Source of the DNA: Clostridia bacterium
GTDB lineage: Bacteria > Bacillota > Clostridia > Christensenellales > Aristaeellaceae
DNA: 50,510 bases
Assembly (NCBI GenBank): GCA_017481825.1
Contig: JAFUOR010000030.1
Location: 1 to 50,510, forward strand
Direction of reading: 5' to 3'
In this document: positions 9,134 through 16,677 of the stretch, in pieces
How positions within the stretch are numbered: position 1 is the stretch's first letter
Layout: the number at the start of each line of letters is the position of its first letter
Made by a program: the position numbers and the translations under genes
The notes under the pieces: generated by a model
Told to the model about the DNA's origin: nothing
The model's input: the letters and a program-made list of their open reading frames with translations, nothing else
Databases searched by the model: none

Positions 9134-9652
9134 ATGACAAACGCCTTGGTACCGGGCGATGTTCGCGAAGCGATGCTGACGCGCATCATGGATGTATATG
9201 GCAGCAGCGTTCTTCGCGTGTGCTATCTTTACCTCCGGGATTACGCGCTGGCGCAGGATGCGGCTCAAACGACCTTCATGAAAGTCTGGCAGTCGCTGGA
9301 TACACTGCGCAGCGGTGCAACGGAGAAAGCCTGGGTGATGCGCATCGCGGTGAATACATGCAAAAATATGCTCAAAAGCCGCGATTACCGCCAATACGCA
9401 TATGCCGTAGACTTCTCCTCCCTGCCCGAGCCCGCCGCTGAGGCGGTACTGCCGGATGACACAGTGCTGCGCGCAGTGCTGGGTCTGCCGGAAAAGTACC
9501 GCATGCCTGTGGTGCTGCACTACTACCAGAGCCTGAGCCTGAAGGAAGCAGCGCAGGTGCTGGAGACGCCTCAGGTCACGGTGCGCACAAGACTGCACCG
9601 GGCGCGTCATCTACTGTATGAACAGCTGGAAGGATGGTATTTCGATGAGTGA
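9134..9652 (+). CDS. ECF-type RNA polymerase sigma factor
   Basis: A 172-residue sigma-70 family protein with only regions 2 and 4. Region 2 is seen in YLYLRDYALAQDAAQTTFMKVWQSL, split here as YLRDYALAQDAAQTTFM and KVWQSLDTLR. Region 4 is seen in LPEKYRMPVVLHYYQSLSLK and the helix-turn-helix ETPQVTVRTRLHRARHLL. The start is the ATG ten bases after AAAGGAGG; an in-frame GTG at 9113 lies upstream of that site and is rejected. Its stop overlaps the start of the next gene by 8 bases, the classic layout of an ECF sigma and its anti-sigma factor. The inducing signal is not evident. Confidence 0.93.
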   Translation: MTNALVPGDVREAMLTRIMDVYGSSVLRVCYLYLRDYALAQDAAQTTFMKVWQSLDTLRSGATEKAWVMRIAVNTCKNMLKSRDYRQYAYAVDFSSLPEPAAEAVLPDDTVLRAVLGLPEKYRMPVVLHYYQSLSLKEAAQVLETPQVTVRTRLHRARHLLYEQLEGWYFDE

Positions 9653-12242
9653 AAAATTGAAAAAAGCTCTGGATACCTCCCTGTCCGGTATGGTGTGGAG
9701 CGAGCGCGATCAGGCGGACGTGCTGCGCGCCATTAGACAACAGGAGGTGCCAGAAGTGAAACATACAAGAAGAATATCCCTGTTGACTGCCTTTGCGATG
9801 GTCACGCTGGTCATCGTGATGGGCGCAGCGCTGGCCGCTGGCCTGACCACCCATGAGGATGGCACGAACATCGCCGCTCAGCCATCGAGCGAGTCCTTCC
9901 TGCCTACCGTGACCAACACGCCCCTTGACCCCGACAGCATCCTCTTTGAGAACGACATCCTCACCGTGGCGGTGGACAGCGCCCTGTATGACGGCATTTC
10001 GGGCGAAATCACGCTGCGCATCCGCTCCCGGGACAACGCCCAATACGGCCTCGTCCGCAAGCACACGCTGGACGAAGAGATCCAGGAGAGCCCCAATACC
10101 ACCGCCGCAACCCGTTACATCATCGACCTGCTTTCCTATATGGGAGGCTACAATACTATTCCCACCACCCTCTCCTACGCTGCTGACGGTACCTGGGACG
10201 TGCTGGCCCATGTGACCTACGAGGAATACCGTGACGAGCCGGAGGATGAAAAGACCTTCCGCTTTGCCCTCTCCATCCTCAGCGGCGCAACGGGTTCCTA
10301 CGCGGAGGAAGCGTTCTACCTGACCCTGGACGGTGAAAGCGAGCGCACCCTCTATCCCCAGACACCCCCTGCCGCCACACAGGACGTGACCGTCCACGAA
10401 TGCAGCGTCATGGTAACCGACCACTTTGCCTACGTGGCTGTGCTGTTCAGCCACAGCGCTTCACGCTACTGGCCCGAGGTGGAGGTCATGAGCGATCAGG
10501 CGCAGCTGCTGGGCTCGGACAATGTGATGGGCACGACGGTCGAAAGTATGAACACCTTCCCCTGCCCTTTCTTCACCATGGAGGGCGATTACCCCGAGCG
10601 CATCAATTACGGCATCGTCCGCATTGATCGCTATGAGATGACGGATTCGATGTTCATAAACATCAACGGCGTTAACAGCGATGAGACCGTCCCCCTGATG
10701 ACCTTTGCCATCACCTCGCCCGAGCAGGCGACAGCCAAAAGCGTTGTGTACGAAAACGAGTATGCGAAAATCTACCTGCAGGATGGCTGGTACGACGGCA
10801 TGGGCGCGCAGATTAAGCTGCTTGTCCGCCAGAACGATCCGATCCGGCACCCTGTCAACCTGATCTCCGCCTGGTATGAGGTCGCACCGGAACCCGGCAG
10901 CGGCGAGGAGGGCTACGTCATCAGCCTTTCGGAGCACAGCGTGGACTTCCTGAACGCCGACCGCATCGAGACCCTGTCCGGTGCCTTCTTCGCCGGGAAG
11001 ATAGATGTGCTGCCCCTGACCGTCGAGCTGGGCATCGGGCAGGAGGACGGCACGTACAGGACGGAGAACTTCTCCATCGAGCTGGCAAGGGACACGCAAC
11101 CCCTTGAGGAGTACTACCTCGTCCCGCGCAGGGAAACCTCCTGCGTCACCGACGTGCGTTCCCGCATGTATGTTTCCTCCCGTGCCACCTACGCCGTCTT
11201 TGACTACGCCGCGGCGGAGGAGAACTATCGCTTCATCCTTGATGCGCTGAACGGTACCAGCAATTTCGCCGTCAGCTCAATCCTGCAGGACAAGTCCCTG
11301 AGCACCGGGCGCGTCATCTCCTACACCTGGACGGATGCGATGGTGGATGATCCGCAGACCGCCATCTTCGACCTCGTTCATGATCAGACGAACCACACGA
11401 CTGAAAAGCTGTTCTGCGACGTAATCAGCATTCCCCATGCTGCTGACGCCATTCTCTACGAGGACGATTACATCACCATCACCCTGACCGACGCAGGCTT
11501 TTCCAGCGTCAGCGCTGCTGCAGCGCTCACCGTTTCGGCGCGCGAGCCGGAAAAGTACACGCTGCGCCTGACCGACGATCACACCGACCAGTACCAGCAC
11601 ATTACCCCCTATTTCAAGAACGGGTACACGGTTGATCCTGAGGCCACCATGGACGGCGAGCGCAAGATCATCCTCATTGACCCCACAGTGAAAATCATCC
11701 TTCCCGATGATTCCGACATGACACTGCGTCTCTGCTACACCCAGCCCTCCAGTGACCGCCTTGAGTTCCTCGCTGCCAACAGCCTGGGCTACATTGAGGC
11801 CGAAGAGGTCAGCCTCCTCACTGATTTCAAGGTGCGTGACGTCAACGACGCCATCCTCAGCAGCGGAAAGGGCACCGCGATCCTCCCCCGCATCTCTGCG
11901 CGCCAGCTGAACCAAACCGGCGCGGTCCCGCAAGGCATGATCCACATCTCTGGCTTCCTGATGCCGATGGCCGGGCATACCTTCGTGCAGGTATCCTATT
12001 CCTACCGCCCCGAAAACCCGGAAATGACCGTCGCCATCGCCTACAATCCGCAGGGTAACACCGAGCAGACGCTGATGGCTTACAACAACCTCGCCGGTAC
12101 TGCCGACGATAACGGCCTGAAGCATGGCTACTATTCCGCTTTCCTGCCCACGCTGGATCAGCTGCCCAGGACGCTGCTCTTCGACCTCCAGGAGTTTGAG
12201 CAGGATAAGACACCCCTCGGCTCGACCTATCTGACCTACTGA
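9645..12242 (+). CDS. large single-pass membrane protein, probable anti-sigma factor with three-module ectodomain
   Basis: An 865-residue protein encoded in overlap with the ECF sigma gene (ATG 9645, sigma stop 9650-9652; GGAAGGA upstream). Residues 1-45 are cytoplasmic (KLKKALDTSLSGMVWSERDQ) and a single membrane helix follows (ISLLTAFAMVTLVIVMGAAL, about residues 45-68). The rest, about 790 residues, should lie outside the membrane. That part holds three related modules beginning with ILFENDILTVAVDSALYDG (residue 99), VVYENEYAKIYLQDGWYDG (367) and ILYEDDYITITLTDAGF (603). The short inner tail could hold the sigma factor; it is reminiscent of DUF4179-type anti-sigma proteins, but no zinc-binding motif is visible. 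Sensing by the ectodomain is inference. Confidence 0.75.
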   Translation: MSEKLKKALDTSLSGMVWSERDQADVLRAIRQQEVPEVKHTRRISLLTAFAMVTLVIVMGAALAAGLTTHEDGTNIAAQPSSESFLPTVTNTPLDPDSILFENDILTVAVDSALYDGISGEITLRIRSRDNAQYGLVRKHTLDEEIQESPNTTAATRYIIDLLSYMGGYNTIPTTLSYAADGTWDVLAHVTYEEYRDEPEDEKTFRFALSILSGATGSYAEEAFYLTLDGESERTLYPQTPPAATQDVTVHECSVMVTDHFAYVAVLFSHSASRYWPEVEVMSDQAQLLGSDNVMGTTVESMNTFPCPFFTMEGDYPERINYGIVRIDRYEMTDSMFININGVNSDETVPLMTFAITSPEQATAKSVVYENEYAKIYLQDGWYDGMGAQIKLLVRQNDPIRHPVNLISAWYEVAPEPGSGEEGYVISLSEHSVDFLNADRIETLSGAFFAGKIDVLPLTVELGIGQEDGTYRTENFSIELARDTQPLEEYYLVPRRETSCVTDVRSRMYVSSRATYAVFDYAAAEENYRFILDALNGTSNFAVSSILQDKSLSTGRVISYTWTDAMVDDPQTAIFDLVHDQTNHTTEKLFCDVISIPHAADAILYEDDYITITLTDAGFSSVSAAAALTVSAREPEKYTLRLTDDHTDQYQHITPYFKNGYTVDPEATMDGERKIILIDPTVKIILPDDSDMTLRLCYTQPSSDRLEFLAANSLGYIEAEEVSLLTDFKVRDVNDAILSSGKGTAILPRISARQLNQTGAVPQGMIHISGFLMPMAGHTFVQVSYSYRPENPEMTVAIAYNPQGNTEQTLMAYNNLAGTADDNGLKHGYYSAFLPTLDQLPRTLLFDLQEFEQDKTPLGSTYLTY

Positions 12243-12246
12243 TATC

Positions 12247-12277
12247 AAAGCGGCAGAGCTTCCCGCCCTGCCGCTTT
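12247..12277. terminator. bidirectional terminator between convergent genes
   Basis: Perfect 10-bp stem AAAGCGGCAG / CTGCCGCTTT with an 11-base loop in the 37-bp gap between two converging genes. A-rich and T-rich flanks on both sides let it serve the probable anti-sigma gene (+) and the winged-helix gene (-). Confidence 0.8.
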
Positions 12278-12279
12278 CC

Positions 12280-13332
12280 TTATACCCATATCAGCTTTTT
12301 GACCGTAAACAGGCGCTTGACCTCCCGCTCGATCAGCTTTTTGTCCTTCACTTTGATCGTTTCAAAGGCCGTCAGCTCGACCTTGCCATCCTTCTCCTTC
12401 CAGCGGCCCACGCCCCGCCCATACAGCAGGATCGCCGGGTGCACGATGCCTGCGAGATTGAAGATGCCCCGCAGATGCTCCGTGGGCAGGAAGGGATTAT
12501 CCTCCTTGCGGTAGCCCAGCATCAGCTGATCAAAGCCTGCCAGCAGAATGACGGGCGGCATATCCCGCACCGGTTCGCCATTTTCGATGGCGTAGTAGGT
12601 GCACCCATCGCAGAAGATAGTCTGCACAGGCAGCTTCGCCAGTTGTTCCCTGACCTCCTTCTGCGTCCAATGGAGGAAGTAAGCTGCATCCCGCAGCGTC
12701 GCAGGGCCAAAGTGGGTAAAATAGCGCCGGGCCAGCTCCAGCCGGGCTGCTTCCTCCGCCATGGGCTCGAACTTCGGCAGCAGGCAATAGCGCTTGGTCT
12801 CATCGGCATAGACGCCGTCCTTCATCTCCACACGGAAACCGATCACGCCCATCCCCGCCAGCTCGCTGATCAGCCCGCCCCAGCCGTTGAAGACATGACT
12901 CTCCTCGCCCTCGGTCATGCCCTTGTCCCGCAGCAGCGCGCGCAGGCCCTCGCGGGTGTCATTGCCCTGGGCGATGGCCTCCACGGCAAGGTTGGCGAAA
13001 TATCGTTCCCGCTCCGGGGTAGAGGTCGCATGTCCGCGCCCGCTGACCCACTGATACCAGCCAGATTCGCACACATCATCCGCTGTGCCGCAGCGGCGGA
13101 AGTAGAGGGGCAGATCGCTCCGGGGAAACAGGTGCACCGTGCCGCGCAGCGTCCAGCTCTTGATAAGGCCGTCGGTGTTGAGCTCATCCGTGCGCAGGCG
13201 CAGGGCATGCACGGCGTTGCGCAGGAACTGCGCCTGAAAGCCGCATAGGTCGCGCGCGGCCGTGAGGCTGTTCACCGGCGCGAGCAGATGCTGCGCGTGG
13301 AGGCGGCAGAGAAGGATGTCGTGGAGCTCCAT
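12280..13332 (-). CDS. winged-helix DNA-binding protein, AlkZ/YcaQ-like
   Basis: A 350-residue protein of the winged-helix HTH_42 / AlkZ-like family, whose studied members are DNA glycosylases that remove alkylated or crosslinked bases. The N-terminal part shows the conserved layout LHAQHLLAPVN, then GFQAQF with the Gln-X-Gln motif associated with catalysis in AlkZ (near residue 36), and WTLRGTVHLFPRSDL. The later half has YFTHFGPATLRDAAYFLHWT and the typical ILLAGFDQLMLGY. Start ATG 13332 follows AAAGGGG; an in-frame ATG at 13350 lies before that site. It is a stand-alone gene. Glycosylase activity is inferred from the family; substrate unknown. Confidence 0.82.
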   Translation of the reverse strand: MELHDILLCRLHAQHLLAPVNSLTAARDLCGFQAQFLRNAVHALRLRTDELNTDGLIKSWTLRGTVHLFPRSDLPLYFRRCGTADDVCESGWYQWVSGRGHATSTPERERYFANLAVEAIAQGNDTREGLRALLRDKGMTEGEESHVFNGWGGLISELAGMGVIGFRVEMKDGVYADETKRYCLLPKFEPMAEEAARLELARRYFTHFGPATLRDAAYFLHWTQKEVREQLAKLPVQTIFCDGCTYYAIENGEPVRDMPPVILLAGFDQLMLGYRKEDNPFLPTEHLRGIFNLAGIVHPAILLYGRGVGRWKEKDGKVELTAFETIKVKDKKLIEREVKRLFTVKKLIWV

Positions 13333-13426
13333 AGGTGCGTCCCCTTTCATGATGGGATGTTGATATTATAGCACATTTGTTCTCATTTTTCAAGTGGAAG
13401 GATACGCCACTCAGGGCGACCTCATT

Positions 13427-13575
13427 CGAGGGCCTCCGGCGGGCAGAGGCGCTGCTCCTGCACTCCGCCAAAGGGGCTTCGCTCCGACATCACTTGTCAC
13501 TTTTGCCTTCGGCGCCCCCCGCCGGGGAGGCGTTCCGGCACGATGTCCTCTGGACACCCTTTTCGCGATGCGGTT
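13427..13575. repeat. GC-rich nested-palindrome intergenic repeat, copy A
   Basis: The 573-bp gap 13333-13905 has no convincing gene. Its first part begins GAGGGCCTCCGGCGGGCAG, continues through GGCGCTGCTCCTGCACTCCG and CCGCCAAAGGGGC, and ends GGACACCCTTTTCGCGATG. It closely resembles 48334-48445 and, more weakly, 29210-29285. The sequence is a chain of short GC-rich inverted repeats, such as the CGGCGCCCCCCGCCG region, so it looks like a mobile palindromic repeat with no coding capacity. Confidence 0.6.
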
Positions 13576-13660
13576 GCGCAGCTTCGATTAAAGTTGCGCG
13601 CGCGTGATTGTTGGGGAAACGAAATTTTGTGTCCCTTGTTAGTCCCGCTTTGGCTCGGAT

Positions 13661-13678
13661 CCGTGAACAAGTTCACGG
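13661..13678. repeat. 18-bp perfect hairpin CCGTGAAC-AA-GTTCACGG
   Basis: A perfect inverted repeat, CCGTGAAC and GTTCACGG around AA, lies in the middle of the gene-free stretch 13333-13905. It could be an operator or part of the repeat element; nothing nearby decides this. Confidence 0.5.
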
Positions 13679-13790
13679 AGTCCTCGCATCGCACGTGGGT
13701 TGAGCATAAATGAGAGGCGGCATTGGAACGGGTCGAAGTCCCCTCCTGCAGAGGGGTGCAGGAGTAAGTGATGACCATTTCATGATGGGC

Positions 13791-13846
13791 GTATATTGAC
13801 CTTTTTCGCTATTGCAAAAAATATCATTTTGATTAGGGTCGCCCTG
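13791..13846. repeat. 56-bp dispersed repeat, copy matching 48449-48504
   Basis: This segment aligns without gaps to 48449-48504; by eye about 40 of 56 positions agree, including the shared end GTCGCCCTG and the shared ACCTTTTT block. In both places it lies beside a GC-rich nested-palindrome copy, so both pieces may belong to one element of several hundred bases. Confidence 0.55.
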
Positions 13847-13869
13847 TACGCCACTGTTGCCAAAAGCAT

Positions 13870-13900
13870 AAGGGGAAAGGACGCAAAGCCCTCTCCCCTT
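13870..13900 (-). terminator. terminator after the histidine kinase gene
   Basis: On the minus strand, an 11-bp stem AAGGGGAGAGG / CCTTTCCCCTT (one G-T pair) with a 9-base loop begins 6 bases after the kinase stop. The T-run behind it is short (ATGCTTTT), so strength is uncertain. Confidence 0.6.
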
Positions 13901-13905
13901 CTTCT

Positions 13906-15339
13906 TTACTCCTTCAGCGCCAGGGTAAACGAAAATGCTGCGCCGTCGTCGGCCTCCGCCAACCATATCCGCTGGCCGTGCATCTCCATGATCCGCTGAC
14001 AAATCGATAATCCCAACCCGGTTCCCTTGCCGCTGGTGTGCGCCCGATCCGCGGTGAAGAACCGCTCGAATACCCGCGGCCTGTCCTCCGGCAAAATGCC
14101 TACGCCGTTATCCTTCACCGTCACCACGCAGACTCCATCCTGCACCCGCACCATCAGGCGAATTTCGCCGCCATCCGGAGTGAATTTGATCGCGTTGTCC
14201 ACAAGGTTCACGGCCACCTGCTCGATGCGCGCTGCATCCGCATGCACATAGCAGGGCTCGGGCTGAAAATCGCAATCCACATCCATATGGCGGCTCTCCA
14301 GATCGCCCGTGCGGCGCAGGAAGACTCGCTCCAGCATGTCACAGATATCAAAATCCGTCATGTCCAGTGCCGCGTCGTCGCGCTCCAGACGGGAGAGGGC
14401 CAGCAGCTCTCCGATCAGCTTTGACAATCTCTTTGTCTCGTCGCTGACAATGGACAGGTACCGCCCGTAATCCTCCACAGGAATCACACCATCCACCATG
14501 CCCTCCACATAGCCGCTGATGGCCGTGATGGGGCTGCGCAGCTCATGGCTGACATTCGCCACGAATTCCCGGCGGCTGTTTTCCACGGCGCTGAGCTGAT
14601 CCGCCATACTGTTGAAGGCCACGGAGAGCTCCGCAACCTCCGGCGTGGCGTTGGGCGTATCCACACGCACGGCGAAATCCCCCTCCGCCATGGCGCGGGC
14701 CGCAACGGTGAGGGAATTGAGCGGCCGCAGCATGCGCCGCAGATACACCAGCAGCACCGCGCCGCTGAGGATGATCGCCAGCACTGCAATGCCCACGACG
14801 GGGGATATCAGCGCCCCTGCGCCGCCCTCGATCACCTGCGCGGGCGTCTGGATGAACACCGCGCCCAGCACCATGCTGCTTTGCACAAAGGGCACACCGA
14901 TGGTGAAATAGGTATTGCCGCTGCCATCCAACTGGACGTCGATCTCCTGGCCGCTGAGCACACGGGCAAGGGCCTCCATGATATCCCGGCCATTGAGGGT
15001 CTGGGCAAAATCCGGGTTGTCCGCATAGGCGGCGTTCATGTTGTCCATCATCCGCCCCGAGCGATCCACCACCAGAATGTATGCGCCATATTCATCGTAG
15101 ACGGCGTTGGCCTTCCACTGGATGTACTTTTGCATATCGCTGGAGGACGTGCCAAAAAAGCCGTAGCTGGTGCTGCGGCTCTGTGCGGCAAGGTAGGCGA
15201 TCTCCCGCGCCTCCTCCCGCAGCTCCTCCTTGATGGCCGTGATCTGCTGATTGCGCAGCGCCACCAGCCCGATGCCCGACAGCACCGTCGTCAGGAGCAA
15301 TATCACCGTCAGGACGACGGCCATGATGCGTGTGTACAT
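13906..15339 (-). CDS. two-component sensor histidine kinase, PhoR-like
   Basis: A 477-residue membrane kinase that should phosphorylate the regulator encoded just upstream. A first membrane helix (IMAVVLTVILLLTTVLSGI, residues 5-23) and a second near residues 170-195 (SPVVGIAVLAIILSGAVLLV) enclose an outer sensor domain of about 145 residues. A HAMP linker follows, then the HisKA phospho-acceptor box NVSHELRSPITAISG near residue 265. The ATPase part shows the N-box NLVDNAIKFTP, DNGVGILPEDRPRVFERFF and GTGLGLSICQRI. Its ATG is one base after the regulator stop, so the two are translated together. The stimulus is unknown. Confidence 0.94.
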   Translation of the reverse strand: MYTRIMAVVLTVILLLTTVLSGIGLVALRNQQITAIKEELREEAREIAYLAAQSRSTSYGFFGTSSSDMQKYIQWKANAVYDEYGAYILVVDRSGRMMDNMNAAYADNPDFAQTLNGRDIMEALARVLSGQEIDVQLDGSGNTYFTIGVPFVQSSMVLGAVFIQTPAQVIEGGAGALISPVVGIAVLAIILSGAVLLVYLRRMLRPLNSLTVAARAMAEGDFAVRVDTPNATPEVAELSVAFNSMADQLSAVENSRREFVANVSHELRSPITAISGYVEGMVDGVIPVEDYGRYLSIVSDETKRLSKLIGELLALSRLERDDAALDMTDFDICDMLERVFLRRTGDLESRHMDVDCDFQPEPCYVHADAARIEQVAVNLVDNAIKFTPDGGEIRLMVRVQDGVCVVTVKDNGVGILPEDRPRVFERFFTADRAHTSGKGTGLGLSICQRIMEMHGQRIWLAEADDGAAFSFTLALKE

Positions 15340-15340
15340 G

Positions 15341-16036
15341 TTACTTCATAACCTCAAACTTATACCCCCGCCGCCAGATGGTGGTGATGCCCCAGCCGTG
15401 TTTCTCACAGTCAGGGAGCTTGTCGCGCAGCCGCTTCACGTGCACATCCACCGTGCGGCTCTCACCCACAAAATCATAGCCCCATACCTGATCCAGCAGC
15501 TGCCCGCGGGTAAAGAGCTGGTTGGCATGGCTGGCAAGGAAATAGAGCACCTCCAGCTCCTTGGGGGGCATCTCAACCTTCTCGCCCTCGTAGAAGACCT
15601 CGTAGCGGCTCAGGCTGATCGTCAGCCCCGGAAAGGACAGGCTGTCGCTCTGTTCCTCCTCCGGGCCCTGGGTGCGGCGCAGCACCGCCTTCACCCGGGC
15701 CACCAGCTCCTTGGCGTCAAAGGGCTTGGTCACGGAATCGTCCGCGCCCAGTTCGAGCCCGAGCACCTTGTCAAAGGTCTCGTCCTTGGCGGTCAGCATG
15801 ACGATGGGAATGGTACTGGTTTTGCGCACTGCTTTGAGTACCTGCCAGCCGTCCATGCCGGGAAGCATCACGTCCAGCAGCATCAGATCGGGGGGCAGCT
15901 TGCGGAACTCCGTCATCGCATCGTCCCCGCGCCCGGCCACCTTCACCTCGAAGCCTTCCTTCTCCAGATAGAGCTGTACCAGATGGGCAATATTCGGATC
16001 ATCGTCAACGATGAGAATGTAGGGCTTGTCTTTCAT
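15341..16036 (-). CDS. OmpR/PhoB-family response regulator
   Basis: A 231-residue response regulator. The receiver domain (residues 1-120) has the acidic pocket ILIVDDDPN, the phospho-acceptor aspartate in LMLLDVMLPGMDGWQ, and the switch residues in MLTAKDE and VTKPFDAKEL. The C-terminal winged helix shows LEVLYFLASHANQLFTRGQL and SRTVDVHVKRLRDKL, typical of OmpR/PhoB DNA binding. ATG 16036 follows GGAGGTGT; a longer frame to 16072 lacks a site. The histidine kinase follows after one base. PhoP-box-like hexamers lie about 50-65 bp upstream, suggesting autoregulation. Confidence 0.95.
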   Translation of the reverse strand: MKDKPYILIVDDDPNIAHLVQLYLEKEGFEVKVAGRGDDAMTEFRKLPPDLMLLDVMLPGMDGWQVLKAVRKTSTIPIVMLTAKDETFDKVLGLELGADDSVTKPFDAKELVARVKAVLRRTQGPEEEQSDSLSFPGLTISLSRYEVFYEGEKVEMPPKELEVLYFLASHANQLFTRGQLLDQVWGYDFVGESRTVDVHVKRLRDKLPDCEKHGWGITTIWRRGYKFEVMK

Positions 16037-16073
16037 AGATGGGACACCTCCGGGACATAGGTTAGCATGCAAG

Positions 16074-16101
16074 TTTGACGCTGATGTTAAGGGAATGTAA
16101 A
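16074..16101 (-). promoter_or_regulatory. PhoP-box-like direct hexamer repeats
   Basis: Read on the minus strand: TTTACA, five bases, TTAACA, five bases, GTCAAA. The first two match the TT(A/C/T)A(C/T)A repeats with 5-base spacers bound by Bacillus PhoP; the third is weaker. They lie 40-65 bp before the regulator start, a sensible place for self-regulation by the PhoB/PhoP-like protein. No binding data support it. Confidence 0.4.
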
Positions 16102-16137
16102 CATCATCCAGCCAATCTGCCTGCCGGAATGTATGAT

Positions 16138-16659
16138 TCAGCTTGTGCGATCAGGAAGCTCCACGGCATATTCCTCGTCAATGAGGATGACCTCGCAGCC
16201 ATGCTCGCGGCATTTCGCCAGATTAGCCGCATTATCCCGGATGAGTTCTGACAGATCAAGCTCCGGCTCCTCTTCGCGGTTTTCCACCACGCTGGCATAA
16301 TGACGCACGTCAGAAAAATGGTTCCGCAGATATTCCTCAGTCATTACCAGACACACAAAACGGATATGCGGCAGATACTCCTCGTCGAAGTCCTTGCGCC
16401 AGTCAAAGGGCAGATAACATCCCTCGATGACCATGTGCTGCTCATTCTCGATGGCAGTTTTGATCATCTCCCGCACGATAGGCCACATCAGGGCAGTCAA
16501 TTCATCATCATCTTCAACCGTCAAATCGGTATAGCCTGAGCGGATTAACCCCATTTTCAGATGGTCAAGAGAAAGATAGGGCCAGCCGTGCTTCTCCAGC
16601 AGACGCTGGGCAAGGTTGGTCTTGCCAGTATGACTCGCACCGGCAATCAGCGTAATCAG
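16138..16659 (-). CDS. small P-loop kinase-like protein with non-ATG start
   Basis: About 173 residues, related by eye to adenylate-kinase or 2-phosphoglycerate-kinase-like P-loop proteins; substrate unknown. The first ATG in frame (16554) would remove the nucleotide-binding loop GASHTGKT, encoded at 16645-16618, so the gene must start upstream. The frame is open back to the mutS2 stop codon (16680-16678) and has no ATG, GTG or TTG there; CTG at 16659 or ATT at 16656 sits 8-11 bases behind AAAGGTGG. Downstream features are YLSLDHLKMGLIRSGY, MVIEGCYLPFDW and FVCLVMTEEYLRNHF. It is in the same frame as mutS2, so either a rare start codon or stop-codon readthrough makes the full protein. Confidence 0.75.
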   Translation of the reverse strand: MITLIAGASHTGKTNLAQRLLEKHGWPYLSLDHLKMGLIRSGYTDLTVEDDDELTALMWPIVREMIKTAIENEQHMVIEGCYLPFDWRKDFDEEYLPHIRFVCLVMTEEYLRNHFSDVRHYASVVENREEEPELDLSELIRDNAANLAKCREHGCEVILIDEEYAVELPDRTS

Positions 16660-16677
16660 AGCCGTCGACCACCTTTC

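Noticed and set aside
13497-13778. 93-residue minus-strand open frame in the gap between the winged-helix and kinase genes
   Set aside because: No ribosome-binding site or recognisable motif, and it spans repeat copy A and the 18-bp hairpin.
16138-16554. Annotating the small kinase from its first ATG
   Set aside because: That would exclude the in-frame Walker A motif GASHTGKT just upstream, which is the best evidence for the gene's function.
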